Shown piece after piece: positions 25,701 to 38,500 of a stretch of DNA of 64,000 bases. The translations under genes were made by a program, and so were the position numbers. The notes under the pieces were generated by a model. It did no database searches and was not told the origin of the DNA. It saw only the letters and a program-made list of their open reading frames with translations. Numbering within the stretch: the first letter of the stretch is position 1; the number at the start of each line of letters is the position of its first letter. Location: contig OY987232.1 of NCBI GenBank assembly GCA_963920705.1, positions 16,956,942 to 17,020,941 of the forward strand. The letters are read 5' to 3'. Source of the stretch: Odiellus spinosus. Lineage: Eukaryota; Arthropoda; Arachnida; Opiliones; Phalangiidae.

Positions 25701-26491
25701 AGCTTTGCGAGATTGGTTTGGATTTGGTTTTCGTTCTTGATGATGTTCTCTGGCGGGATGTTGAGAATATTATAATTGATGCCAAGAACAAATTGATTGA
25801 AGCTGTGAAGCTAAGGGCTTCGGAAGAAAGATGGAAGTCGCAGAACCTTCAAAACAAAGCAGGCATCACTAAATTTCTCGAAGACATGATGGATATAGGA
25901 ATTACGAATACATTAGGCTACGTTTATGGTAATTAGGACTAATTTTTAGCGACATCCCCTTAGCGAAGGACGTGTGTAGCTCTTGTATTGACCAACGATG
26001 TAGAATTAGTAGGATAATATACTAATATATTTTTCAGACGAGACTTATGTGTCCTTAAGTTTGAGCACAACATTATTCAGCCGTTCTTTTACGTCTTTTA
26101 TGGATGATCTTTTGAAGTTGTATACACCAACAAGTCATACTTTAATCACGCAAAGCTTAGTGGAATGTTTTCTATCGCAACTTAGACATATTGAAATAGC
26201 GCTATCTAGTGATAAATTTGAGGTAATTATAAAAGTTATCCTTAATTATTTAATTCCAAGCTTTAATCCATTGTTTTAATCAATCTACAGGCCAAGTTTG
26301 TCCAAAAAAACGCGAAATTTATTCTCGATGTCATTTTACCTCTGGCTGAAGTAAAGTACGAGAAAAGAGTTGGAGAAATATCTCGCGAATTGAAAGAATT
26401 GCATTCAAAATTGCCAGAACTTCTCGCAATTCATCCGAGTCCAACCTCGGCAAAGTCTATAACCAAATATTCATCATCTGCTTATTTATAA
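22712..26491 (+). CDS. EXOC8: EXOC8 / Exo84, exocyst subunit (16 exons)
   Basis: Exons: 22712-22766, 23217-23372, 23438-23533, 23647-23738, 23831-23973, 24041-24120, 24190-24263, 24376-24496, 24559-24702, 24789-24825, 24933-25077, 25212-25392, 25500-25630, 25703-25928, 26038-26222, 26291-26491. They join in frame to 688 residues, slightly shorter than vertebrate EXOC8. The N-terminal Vps51/Exo84-type coiled coil includes NVYKNYMQFIETAKEIS and SEMYQLSHMLTEQQGVI. A PH domain follows (RGRHLVYSAELMEA, then KIYAVMLNDSLMLA, closing with KEWIEVFDRLKK). The cullin-repeat-like Exo84 C-terminus fills the rest. The exocyst tethers secretory vesicles at the plasma membrane, and the metazoan EXOC8 PH domain binds Ral GTPase and lipid. 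An AATAAA at 26531 probably ends the transcript. Confidence 0.95.
22976..23145. repeat. Inverted repeat in EXOC8 intron 1
   Basis: GTGCTGTCAATTTC on the left pairs with GAAATTGACAGTATTGAC on the right, and GGGAGCT pairs with AGCTCC inside. It is probably a decayed short transposon. Confidence 0.5.
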
Positions 26492-26814
26492 GATTTATAT
26501 TCTTGAATTTGTTTATAAATTTCGTGTATTAATAAAATTATTACGAAAAGTTTGAAAATCTGCCAGATTTATGATTCATGAAATAGCTATAACCATTTTC
26601 AGAACCATCTATCATGTTATTCGCTAATTTCACAGTTAAAATGTTGAAATGTATGAGCATGTGAAATTATTTTCCATGCTGAGCATTATTTTACATCGCA
26701 GAAATTAGTTAAAAAAATAATTTGAATTTGAAATTAACGAAATATTAAGAAATCGCTTGAAAATAGATGGCGCTACCAAGAATTTGCTCCTGATAAAAGA
26801 ATTACTACCCATAT

Positions 26815-27100
26815 TATGCAGTTATTTTACTGCGACCACTTCCCTTAAACATTCTGATTCGTTAGCCTTTAATTGCGTTATAATGCCTAATTCGCAGTGA
26901 CGTGTTAATAGATCAGAAATAGAACTAAGTCCTTGATATTTTCGACAATAAATTTTTTAACTTGGCAATAAGGGCATGACCTATCAAAACCCTTGGGGTC
27001 AAATACGTTACCCCAATTAGAAAGCATCGCGGCTTTATGACGCAATTGAAAGCTAACGAATCAGAAAGGTTACGTGAAGGGGTCGCATGAGAAAAAAAAA
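26815..27100. mobile_element. Foldback element, unnamed family
   Basis: The left arm has TTCTGATTCGTTAGC and AATTGCGTTATAATGC. The right arm has the complements (GCTAACGAATCAGAAA preceded by a changed copy of the second block). TGCGACCACTTC pairs with GAAGGGGTCGCA at the ends. About 150 bp separates the arms. Confidence 0.7.
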
Positions 27101-27404
27101 TTCTCCAAAAAAATCGTCAGTATGATAATGCGCTAATGAGAGAGGGTGCAGCGATACAGTTCGGAATTTTTGTAATCGTGATAAAGAAAGAAGTCAACTA
27201 TATAGGAGCTGATGTTTCTGATGTAAAGAGTACTCTTCAAAAGGTAAAAACATTATCAATTATTATTTCCAAATCAGATGACCATTACTGTCATCCTAAA
27301 ATTGTAAGGGTTAAAGAAGTCGGCCAAGGCTTAACAATTGCTATGGATGGTGACTTAGGTTAGTTTAAACTTCGTTAAGCCTTGCCGGTACACTTCCTGG
27401 TAAC

Positions 27405-27465
27405 CACCCATGGATTAATCAACCTGAGGTTGATTAATCCCTGGCTATATGCCTCTGTGGTTGCC
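27405..27465. repeat. Palindrome
   Basis: GGATTAATCAACC and GGTTGATTAATCC form an almost perfect stem with a TGA loop. The outer GGTAACCAC pairs with GTGGTTGCC. Confidence 0.75.
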
Positions 27466-28204
27466 TTCAACTCTTTGTTGAAAAATAAATATTATTATTT
27501 CAACTTCTAAATATTGAAGAATCAAGAAACGTTTTTTGAAAAATCCTTGAATTTTCTTAGCGATCCCTTGGACCACTAACCCATATCCTATTTAATTTTT
27601 AACTGGAACAGGCAATTTTAAGTGTAAAAATTTGCCCTGTTCTACAGTATTATTTCCAACAGATGGTTTTATAAAGTAACATATACAATAATGTAGAAAC
27701 AGATAAAATAGCCGTTAAAAAGCACCCGTTTATATTGAAAATTTAACTTTTTTAAGGTTGGTTCAAAGTATAGCGTTTTCTATACATTTGCCAACCTTGA
27801 AACTAACCAAAATAACCGTTAAATAGAACCCGTTTCTACGGAAGATGTTAGCATTTTTCAAGATTGGGACATAGTCAGATTTTATGGAATCGTCTACTCT
27901 GATCGGTACGCCGATAAAAATTAACCTGCTTTTTTTAGTAAAAAAAGGTTGGGGGTAGGAGATTGAGACATCATTTAGGCCAAGCTAAGCCTATTTTGGA
28001 TATTTTTTAATTTCCTTGTTCTTATAACATTAAATTAGTAAGTGGAATAATTAGAAACCTTAGTAACTCTTAATATTTTATGTGAACTTAGTTACATTAC
28101 AACGAATAAACAACAATTGTATTCGACTTTTTGCGAATAGGATGGGAACGTTATCATTTGACCGTTCCCTGGCCAGGGAGCACTATAGCACTTAATATTG
28201 ACAC

Positions 28205-28526
28205 CAGAAGCCGATGAAACCCTCCTTTGAAGTCTTGTCTACCCCTCTCTGTATGGGTTATTCTCAAAAGGCGCGATTCGTACGCCTCCTAACGGTAGAT
28301 GTTTTCGGAGCGGGAGTTCGTCGAGCGAATATCTCTAGCAGCCTTGGAGTTCGTCAAAAAAACGTCGTCGTTTGTGGAGAGAGAGAATTTCCAATTTTCC
28401 GTAGACAGGGGGTATGAAGTAGGACCCCTCCGATCTCGTAAAATTGGGAATTTTACCCATACAGAGAGGAGCGCTATATGGAACATTGGAGTAGTAGACT
28501 TCAAAGGAGGGTTTCATCGGCTTCTG
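28205..28526 (+). mobile_element. Family A transposon
   Basis: Both terminal repeats are present. A short deletion after the left repeat joins GAAGTC directly to TTGTCTACCCC. The target duplication is not clean here (only CAC is shared). Confidence 0.92.
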
Positions 28527-29233
28527 ATATCACGTCATCTAGTCGAATATATAACACTTATTACAATAATATGACGTATACACTATCATATTCTTTCTAA
28601 TACCGACAATCGCCAAAAGCTAATTCCCAATTGGCGACAAAAGAACTGTTAGAAATTCCTTAAAATTCGCCAACTGCGAACCAGGTTTAATACTGGCATT
28701 TTTACCTAAGATGATAGCAACCGGCCTTACATTTGTTTGGGTATTAATTGTTTTTTTTCTGAGTAGAAATTAACATAATAAATTAAAGGTGGATAATCTA
28801 AAATCAACAAATCTACCACAAATAGCTAAAACGTTTTTTCTGAGGGCGTAGTTGTTATCATAATTAAATATCGGTGCCTTTTCTTTTAATCATGGATTTG
28901 CTAAAAAATAAAGCAATTTATAGACTTTTATCATAAGTAACATAATATCGAGTTATAAGTATGACAATTTATGGAAAAAAACCTAATGTATTTTGAAGTA
29001 TAGCATTAAATCCGACTACCAACAGATTTCGAGTCCCCCTAGAGCCAAACTTCGGTCTTGCACGACTCCATAACAAAACCATCTCAAAAACTAAATATGA
29101 TGAGATATTTCGAAATTTTATTGGACAATGTCCACAGTGGTTTGCGTATTTACGTCCCTAGTTTTTCCCTGGTATTCCTACTTCTTTTGATCTAAACGGT
29201 GGGACCAAAAATACCATTTTATTTGAATGGTAC
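28527..29233. other. Intergenic, no gene seen
   Basis: AT-rich sequence without a supported open frame or repeat. Confidence 0.4.
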
Positions 29234-29319
29234 CTGCCTTAGAACATTGGGACGCAGCATCAGCCGCTGTTACAATCATCGCGTACACTTTGTTGCCATA
29301 TTTTCGTTTTCCCACAACT
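29234..29319 (-). other. Possible isolated coding exon of unknown gene
   Basis: On the minus strand an 86-bp segment is flanked by acceptor TTTTTAG and donor GTACCA. One frame stays open across and beyond it and reads VVGKRKYGNKVYAMIV followed by TAADAASQCSKA, which looks protein-like. No family is recognised. It lies just 3' of the receptor gene on the same strand and could be a neighbour's exon, an alternative end, or chance. Confidence 0.2.
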
Positions 29320-29592
29320 CTAAAAAGAAGTAATTAAGTCCGACATTCATTTTTCTCCCGTGGTTAATTCCCTAAGCCCAAAGCTTTGGATTACACTGTT
29401 ACTATTTTTCGTGAATCAACATCAATTACTCAAGGATGGGTTTGTTTCCATATCCGATTAAGGGCCTTTTGTAAGGTATATTAGGCAAATTTGTTTAATA
29501 ATTCGTTTCTTGGAGCCTAAAGACGGTTTCCCGTCTGACAAAGGGCACATAAATACTACGCGTCCACATTTTACACTGTTTGATCCAGTTTA

Positions 29593-32500
29593 TTATCGTG
29601 AAAGTTTATGATTGAAGGTTCGTAACTCGGTTACGGATGACATATGAGTATTTGAGATGGAAAATTGTCCGGTTGTGAAACTACTACTGAAACCTCTTCC
29701 GAAACTTCGTTGTAGAAGATATCGTTGGTAGGTTCTCTTTAGGAGGTAAAGAACCTGTAAAGTACAAATACATATTTTGTGAAAAACAACTGTCAAAGTT
29801 TTCACTAGAATATTAATTGCAAAATAACTGAAAAATGATCTTTATGCATAAATTGAAAAGCTTTTAACTCGATATTTCTATATTTTTGATAATTTCCTTC
29901 TACACAATTTTTTGTTTAAAGGGAGAATGCAACCTATTCGATTCCTTATTGTTTAAATAGGCCTAATCCACTACTGAAAATATTTACAAACAAATATTAA
30001 ACTAGAAATAAATTTAAAACTTACCCTGAAAATAGGCTTAGTGGGATTCATGGAGGTCCTGTTTCCTCGCGTGTAAGGTCTAGCGACCAATCACGCGAGA
30101 CGTAAGTCTCGTGGAGATCTCGCGTGAACGACGGGCCTATGCTCATTGGTCGCTAGACCTTACACGGACGCGATTCAGGATCTCCATGAATCCCGCTAAG
30201 CCTATTTTCAGGGGAAGTTTTAAATTTATTTCTAGTTTAATATTTGTATTGTAAACTTTTTATCGATGGATTAGGCCTATTTAAACGATAAGGAATCGAT
30301 AAAAAAATCACTTGTAATTAGGTTGCATTCTCCCTATAAATGATTTAAGTTTATCATAAGTATATATTTTGTAGCCACATTGCGTTGCCTCATGAGATTT
30401 GACGCGCTAACTCTCAAGAATTATAGGTTTTCCTTAAAACTTTTAGTAGCCCACACTTTCTATTTCCAAAAATTTTGAAGAGATTAAGTTTTCATGTAAT
30501 CGCAGTTAATGTCAACTAGCTTCATAGACAATGAACTTTAGGTATCAACTTTATCGTGCTATGATTCATAACAAGCCTTGAACCAGAAGCCGATGAAACC
30601 CTCCTTTGAAGCCTATTACTCCCGGGTCTTGTCTACCCCTCTCTGTATGGGTTAGTTTCAAAAAGCGCGATTCGTACGCCTCCTAACGGTAGATATTTTC
30701 GGAGCGGGAGTTCGTCGAGCGAAAATCTCAAGCAGCCTTGGAGTTTGTCAAAAAAACGTCGTCGTTTGTGGAGAGAGAATTTCCAATTTTGCGTAGACAG
30801 GGGGTATGAAGTAGGACCCCTCCGATCTCGTAAAATTGGGAATTTTACCCATACAGAGAGGAGCGCTATATCGAACATTAGAGTAATAGACTTCAAAGCA
30901 GGGTTTCATCGGCTTCTGCTTGAACTTTTGTTTCGGATCCTGTCTCTGACTATTTCCCCAAAAGCAATGATGTCATTTGAAACGTCACTAAAGTCGTATG
31001 ACGTAAAAGTAATCCAGCCATTCATAATAGGGTAGCTTGACCTGCGGCTAAGATTCTCCCAGCCTATTGTCTATACTTAGTCCTTGCAGTCTAGTCCTAA
31101 GAGACCCCTAAATAGACCCTTCTCAGGTGACATTGACTTCCTTAAATAAATAAATTAATTATGGTAGAACACAAAATGTAAGACGATGGCCTCAAGAGCT
31201 TTTGCAACGAAGTTAGAAGATTAGTTTAAATCGTAATGAAAACCGTGAATAATATCCAACGTAAAACACTCCCGAAGCTTTAAATTCTAGAGATATAACC
31301 TTCTAAACAAGAAAAATTGATATTCCTTTGGGGGTAGAAAGCTCAACCGTACATAACTTCTTGCAATTATCTAAAAAAATGTAAAATTCCATGCCACACG
31401 AGGCGAAATGCTGGCAATTACCTTAGGCTGACCTTAAACCATGACCTTTGGGTAACCTTCCTAAGTTTTAACCAACCATTAAGGTTTTTGACCAGGATAT
31501 TCAATAAACACTGTAGTCCGTTGCGTAAGGTTGAGGTTGCCTTGACGCAAGTGGACTTAAGGCCCTCAATTTTTAAAACACGTGAAGCAATGTGTAAAAA
31601 ATTCTTCAAAACATTAATTTTCCATGCTATGAAGAATATCATTTAAGATTAAACCCCACTAAACTAAATTAATTTAGTTGTATGATTGGTTGATTTTCAT
31701 TTTTCATCTTAATCTTGGTAAAAGAATTTTTGATAATAATGGGACATAATCTAGACTAAACGTGTAGCCGTACATTTTATTTCAACTTGTTAATTATTTT
31801 GCTCCCGTTGAAACTTGTGGGAAGAGTGTTGCCTAGATCTTTTTCATGACTAGTTCAGTGCGTGTAGACCGACGCCTCTCTGTAGAAGCTGCGGCTACAG
31901 AATGTTGCAAATGGTACCTCTCAAAGGAACGCATTAGAAGTTTTTGTATCTGTTGAGAAAATACGTTCAAAAAACTGAATAAACTCATTAAGCCTGAGAT
32001 GATCCATCATGGTAATGCGTTTTGACTATCGCGAGTTACTATCTGGTTACCCCACTTTTACGTGGTAATTCCTTCAAACAAAATTTCTAGCTTACCTCTC
32101 CGTTACAGTAACAAAATGCGAGGGCCACGAAAAATCCCTGGAAATATCAAATAATTTATTTCCTGTTTGTTCTCTCCTTTACATTTTGGATAAATTAAAA
32201 ACAGGGATTTCCAACTGACATAATGTTCCCAAGTTTTATCTGGATATATTTGGCGTATCAGATATTGTGCTAATCAGATAGCGAACCATTTGTCTAACAG
32301 ATAACTGTCAATTTATTTATTTATTTACTTAATGGAGGGAATGCAGGCTGCTAAGCTAAAAGCTTATAAGCAACCGCCCAAGGCAAAATAAAACAAAAAA
32401 AAAAAGAAATGTATAAAAAACAATTTAGAGACGAGATTGAATCCATTGAAAACTCTTGGATGACGGTAGCTAAAGATATTCTTCAGGCAGCGAGTTCCAG

Positions 32501-35500
32501 TCGTTAATGACCCGTACAGTGAAGTGACTCGATTTTGCAAAAGATTTAGCCTGGGGTTTGACGAGCTTGGCGGGGTGACCTCTAGTATGACAATTTGTAG
32601 ATGGTGTAAAAAGTGTCGTGGTGTCGTGATGCACCTTTCCCGTGTAGATATCATATAGGTATACCAGATCGTTGACACGTTGCCTAACGGCTGGAGATTG
32701 GAGACGTAGATGTAAGTCACGAGCAGCGGGTGGAAGATGACTAAGGCCCTTTGTGATTTTAGTGAACCTATTGTGAGCCTTTAAGAGCTGAGTCTGTTGA
32801 GTAGCCCGTGGGGGTTTCCATATGACAGAAGCAAAGTCAATTAAAGGCAGAATCAAGGAATTGTAGATGGTACGCGTGAGAAGAGGAGAGTGATGGCAGA
32901 AATTTCTCCGCGTTAGCCCAGAGACGCTGTTAATTCTTTTGGAGATTGTTTGAACGTGGGTGTTATACACGAATTTCTCGTCGACGAGGACTCCCAAATC
33001 ACGCGCAGAAGTGGCCTTAGACAAACTAGTATCATCGATAACGTATGTGAAACGAAAATTTTTTGAGCCCAAGTGAAGGACCGCGCATTTTCCGATACTA
33101 AATGTCATTCCGTTGGAGGACGCCCACGCAACAACGTTAGAAAGATCTTCTTGGAGCAGGAGACAGTCCTTGTGGTGTGAGATAGCCTTGTATAATTTAG
33201 CGTCGTCCGCAAAGAGTAAAACTTTAGAATGTTTGACCCCATTAGGTAGAGAGTTGATAAACACGGAAAACAGTAGCGGACCAAGTACGGATCCCTGAGG
33301 AACTCCACTACTTGTCTCAAGATAGGGAGAAGGGTAACCCTTGTATACTACGCGTTGGCGGCGATTCGAGACAAAGTTCAATAACCAAGATAAAGCGTTC
33401 CCAGAGATACCGGCACTCCTCAAAGACAATCTTATGGCTGATATAGGGATGGTATCGAACGCTTTGGCGAAATCTAGATAGATAATGTCAACTGCTAAAC
33501 CAGAATTGAGCCACTCAACCCAGTCGTTCGTGGCCATCAGAAGGTTGGTCACGCATGATTTTTTGCGGAGAAAACCGTGCTGAGAAGAGTGAAAGTACTG
33601 CGTGGCTTCGAGGTGTTCATCGAGTTGAATCTTCACTATACGTTCGCAAGTTTTACCGACTTGACTCGTTAAGCATATGGGCCGAAAGTTTTCCCTGTCG
33701 AGGCGACTTCCTTTTTTATGGATAGGAGTAATATCTGCTGTTTTCCAGTCCGTTGGAACTACGCCGGCAGAAAATGATTTGGTAAATATGACTGCCAGCG
33801 GAGCGCAGAGGGACAGAGTCAATTCACGCAACAATTTAGGGTGAAAATTATCAGCACCGGGAGACTTCGAAACATCAATATACATCAGCTGACTAAACAC
33901 ATCCTGCTCCAAGCAGTAAAAAGAATAAAGTGGGCGAGACTCCACATGCTCGTCGGATTGAATTCCAATGGTTGGGTTATCGATGACATTGGACGACACT
34001 TGCGCAAAGTAAGTGTTAAGTAATTCCGTAATTTCTTGGGTATCGGATGTTAGGGAGCCGTCGGGTCTCTTCAGTTTCGATATTTCAAATTTGCAGGATC
34101 TTTTTCCATTGACGTAGCTGTAGAAAGCCTTAGGGTTGGACTTGATCATGGAAGTTAAGCGGGAATCTTTTTTTCTCTGAGCCTTTCTAGCAGCGTTGGT
34201 GTAGCCGTTGCGAGCTTTCTTATAGCTGTTGTAAGCAGCGTCAACTAGAACGTTGCTTGCATTACGTTTTTTCAGCCTTGTATAGCGCTTCCAAGTCGTT
34301 GCCTTAAGTGTGTATGACTTTGTAGATCGAATATTAAGGGGAAGACGTGCAACTGGTATTGTGCGGAATGGAACGAAGGAAGAGACGCCGCATCGTAAGA
34401 TTGAACAAAAGTTGTCCCAGCAACCATCGAGTGTCGAAGCCGAGAGAGTCGCGTCCCAGTCTTGTTGTAATAAAAAGTTGCTGAAGTTGTCATAGTCGCC
34501 CCTGAAATAGTCTCTTGTAGTCCGATGAGAAAGTGAACGTGAAACCACCGGAAAAGCGCAGTGGAAGCTCACAACATCGTGGTCACTATTACCTACAGGT
34601 GGGTGGTTAGTGATGTTATAGACGAGTAGCTCATCAGACACCAGTATAAGGTCTAACACGTTAGAGGAAGTACGGCCAGTGCGTGTGGGCATGGTAACCA
34701 TTTGGTGAAGCTGTAAATCTTGCACTAGTTCCAAGAAGTCTTTCGTTGGTAACGTAGCACCAATCTTGGGAGTTGCTGTCGCCCAGTTGATTTCCGGATA
34801 GTTAAAGTCTCCTAGTAGCAAGACCGTACAACAACGACGCAAACTATAGTCGTTAGCGGATTTCAGCACGAGACGAACTTGTTCATGATTATTGAACGAC
34901 GGAGAGCGGTAGAGCACCACGGTTAGGAGAGTTTCAACGTCATTTGAGCAGAGTACAGTCAAAAAGTCTATACCGATAGTAGCAGACCAGAGATCGGCGA
35001 GATCCGGGCGAATAAGCTGAATGGCTTCAGTGGTGTAATCGGAATGAACGTAGAGCGCAACACCGCCGCCCGTCGTTGAGGTGAGACGATCCCGGCGAAA
35101 TAAAGAAAACGAGTTGATAGATCTTTCGCTGTCGATGATTTCGGGCTTAAGCCAAGTTTCGGTGACGGCCACGATGAGTGCCTGATGGATAGTGACGAGT
35201 GATGTTAATTCGCCGAACTTGTATTGACCGCGCATACTCTGGATGTTTATGATAAGTATGACAGACGAGAGCGTAGCGCAGGAAGTGACCGGGTGGAAAC
35301 ATGGAGCCATGGGATTCAGACGCGATGTTGTAGGAGGCAAGTGATCAATGACGAAAGAGGCAGAAGCTGGTGAAGACGCATCCAAAAGAGATGTTGGCAG
35401 GAGTATGGGTGGTTGGTGTTGTTAATGCCGAGGAAATATACTTTGTAGTAATAGATCCGTCTCGAATGATCAGGCCTGTTTCACCCGAAGCTCTGCGACG

Positions 35501-38500
35501 GCGAAGCTCCTGACGTAATTCGAAGTGTTTACGTTGGTCCCCTGGAGTTCTGTCCACGGAGTACGAGTTACGAAACCCATATTACGGGTCAGTGCGGAGT
35601 ACATGAAGTTGTGATAGAAAATATTGGCGATCACGAACCGTAACGAACCGGAAGACCAAAGGGCGAGGACGATGTCGATTTGCAGAAAATCGGCCTAGAC
35701 GACTGAATAACACTTGGGCAATATCGGAAAGAGTGTAGCCGCAATCACGTAAAAGTGTTTTGCTAAAGATGTTATCTTCTTTAAGGGAGTCCAGGTCAGG
35801 AACATCGAAGACAAGAGCATTACTCTTACGTCTTTCCACTTCAAGGTGATCAGAAATCATAGATTTCTGATTTCCAGGTAATGTGCCGCAGTTGAATTCT
35901 CCCATTACAAACTGGTCGGTTGCAGAAGATGGGACAGTTTCCACAAGACCATCGATACTACGTACACGACCTGACGCTGCCGTGACACGGGTGGGCGACC
36001 GAATTTCCGAAGAAAGTCCCGAAATGGATTTCGTTAATTCCCGAACACTATGAGAATTTGCTTCGCACATTGCACCCACGGAATGTAACTCATTTTTCAA
36101 GGATATCACATCAATGCGGGAAGCGGCTGCACCAGCGCCACTGTTAGTAGAATTCTTGGTCGATTGCTGATAGAGATGTAACGAACGAGATAGATTTTCA
36201 CATTTGGTGTCTGTCGAATTGATATCGAGACGAAGATCCTTGGTAGTACCCTGAAGTTTAGTAAGCTCAGTTTGGAGAGCTGAGAATATTCAATGAAGAT
36301 TTTCAATGCCGGACGAAATCTGTGCTTCGAGTCGACGTATGTTCTCCGTGTTGTCCTTGGTTAGAAGTTGGAGCTCAGGGACGAGGACCACACAAGCAGG
36401 ACACATAAACGGAAGGTGCTTAACTTGGGACTCATCCAAGGCACAATGTTCTTTGCAGATACTCGCGGGTAGATTAACACACTTTGGGTGATAGCGGTGC
36501 AAACAAGATCGGCAGTTGAACGCGAATTTGTTGTTTCCGATATTCTTCGAGCACCCATTACAAGTTGATGACGACACTGAACTTGGATACATTGTGCCAG
36601 TGGGCTTCAGAGATGTATTAAGCTCATTTTGGCTTCTTGTCAAGATTGTTCGGCCGATTGTGGAGATGAATGATGCATTATGTTCTTGAGCAGAGACATC
36701 TGAAGACGATAGGGAGCGTTTCCTACGCATTGGTTCAGACAAATCGAAGGAAGTAAGGTAATAAATAGGCGCTAAGCCTTGGATTCCGAGAATTGTCGAA
36801 AATAGATTTGAAAATTAGCACGAGTTAAAAATCACGCGACTGTTCTCGAGCGCGCAATATTAATTTTATTTCTTGACAATATACTTCTAATTTATTCATT
36901 TAAAAAGCATTTTACATTTATCTGGGAGATAATAGGCGTAGTTAAGACAGATCTAAACTTGAAGATAACTTTCCTTCAGATAATCGGTTAACGGGTATAT
37001 ATTTCTTGTAATTAGATAAAAACTATCAGTTTTATCTGTTGATCGAAAAGATATCTGACCGGACTTAGAAGCACTATCCATTTCAGTTTGTTGCCAATTT
37101 CCACCCTATTGTGGGATAATAGCTAACAGCAGAAGCCAATGAAACCCTCCTTTGAAGTCTATTACTCCCGGGTCTTGTCTACCCCTCTCTGTATGGGTTA
37201 GTTTCGCGCGATTCGTACGCCTCCTAACGGTAGATATTTTCGGAGCGGGAGTTCGTCGAGCGAATATCTCTAGCAGCCTCGGAGTTCGTCCAAAAAACGT
37301 CGTCGTTTGTGGAGAGAGAGAATTTCCAATTTTCCGTAGACAGGGGGTATGAAGGAGGACCCCTCCGATCTCGTAAAATTGGGAATTTTACCCATACAGA
37401 GAGGAGCGCTATATGGAACATTAGAGTAGTAGACTACAAAGGAGGGTTTCATCGGCTTCTGCTACAGTGGAAAATCCCTTTAATTTATTCAAGAGTGTAT
37501 TTGGTTATTCTTTTCTTTGGTCCCACCTGGAGTCCGTCTAAAACATGTCCAAAGTAAATATATCCTTCAACTAATCCACAAGATCCAGATTCAGGTCGAT
37601 ATATTACGAGCAAAAAGTGTAATCCAAATAATGGAACGAGTACTATCGTTGCTCTAACTGCTTTCCTGAAATTGCAAACGCTTTTACATATGGCGAATAT
37701 GAAACATTTACTTGAATTTTTAATTTTGTGATGTTATTTCGAAGTTATACAAGGCATACCTGTATTGACTGGGTTCATTCGCGTTAGTGGCTCTAAGTTT
37801 CGTCAGAAGGACCCGAATAATATTGACCAGAAAAATTAGATTAAACTGTAGGATGAAAAACAAGAAAATTAAAAATTTACAAGATCGTCTAACACCAGAA
37901 GCCGATAACCCTCCTTTGAAGTCTACTACTCCAATGTTCCATATAGCGCTCCTCTCTGTATGGGTAAAATTCCCAATTTTACGAGTTAGAAGGGGTCCTA
38001 CTTCATCCCCCCTGTCTACGGAAAATTGGAAATTCTCTCTCTCCACAAACTACGACGTTTTTTGGACGAACTCCAAGGCTGCTAGAGATGTTCGCTCGAC
38101 GAATTCCCGCTCCGAAAACGTCTACCGTTTGGAGGCGTACGAATCGCGCCTTTTGAGAATAACCCATACAGAGAGGGGTAGACAAGACCAGGGAGTAATA
38201 GACTTCAAAGGAGGGTTTCATCTACTTCTGCTAACACCAATAAGGACTTACAATTAAGCTCAGTAAACTTGGGCCATTTAAAATCCATTCAAAATCGTCA
38301 GCTGGCATTGCCCAACATCTATTAAAGATGAAATGATTTTACATTAGCTAAATCGATATGAAACAGTAAAATCAAACCGATATTTAAATCGCCAGGATTC
38401 GTTTGAAGCGTTAGGTGTTCACGCGTTGTTTTTATAAATCGATTTATCGTAGCTTCATCTATCGGTTGTTATAACTGTCCGAATCGGTATGAAACTGGTT

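Larger units (their letters stand above)
26492..28204. other. Intergenic region after EXOC8
   Basis: No gene is recognised. It contains foldback sequences at 26815-27100 and 27405-27460 and a fragment resembling family F (AAGCTAAGCCTATTTTGG near 27983). The 75-codon open frame at 27136-27363 has no recognisable motif. Confidence 0.5.
29755..32095. other. Last intron of the receptor gene
   Basis: It separates the 42-bp TM7 exon from the C-terminal exon and holds family F and family A elements. No other exon was found in it. Confidence 0.8.
32312..36790 (-). mobile_element. CR1/L2-like non-LTR retrotransposon in receptor intron
   Basis: The element lies on the minus strand, the same sense as the host gene. 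Its 3' end is a short TTTA-type repeat tract at about 32312-32330, and the 5' boundary near 36790 is approximate. It encodes ORF1 with a PHD-type zinc finger and ORF2 with endonuclease and reverse transcriptase. It sits in the 5.4-kb intron between the TM6 exon and the TM7 exon. Confidence 0.93.

Noticed and set aside
27136-27363. 75-residue open frame after EXOC8
   Set aside because: No motif, no splice context; it starts near a foldback element.
32364-36558. Several short frames inside the retrotransposon on both strands
   Set aside because: Shadows of ORF1 and ORF2 in other frames.
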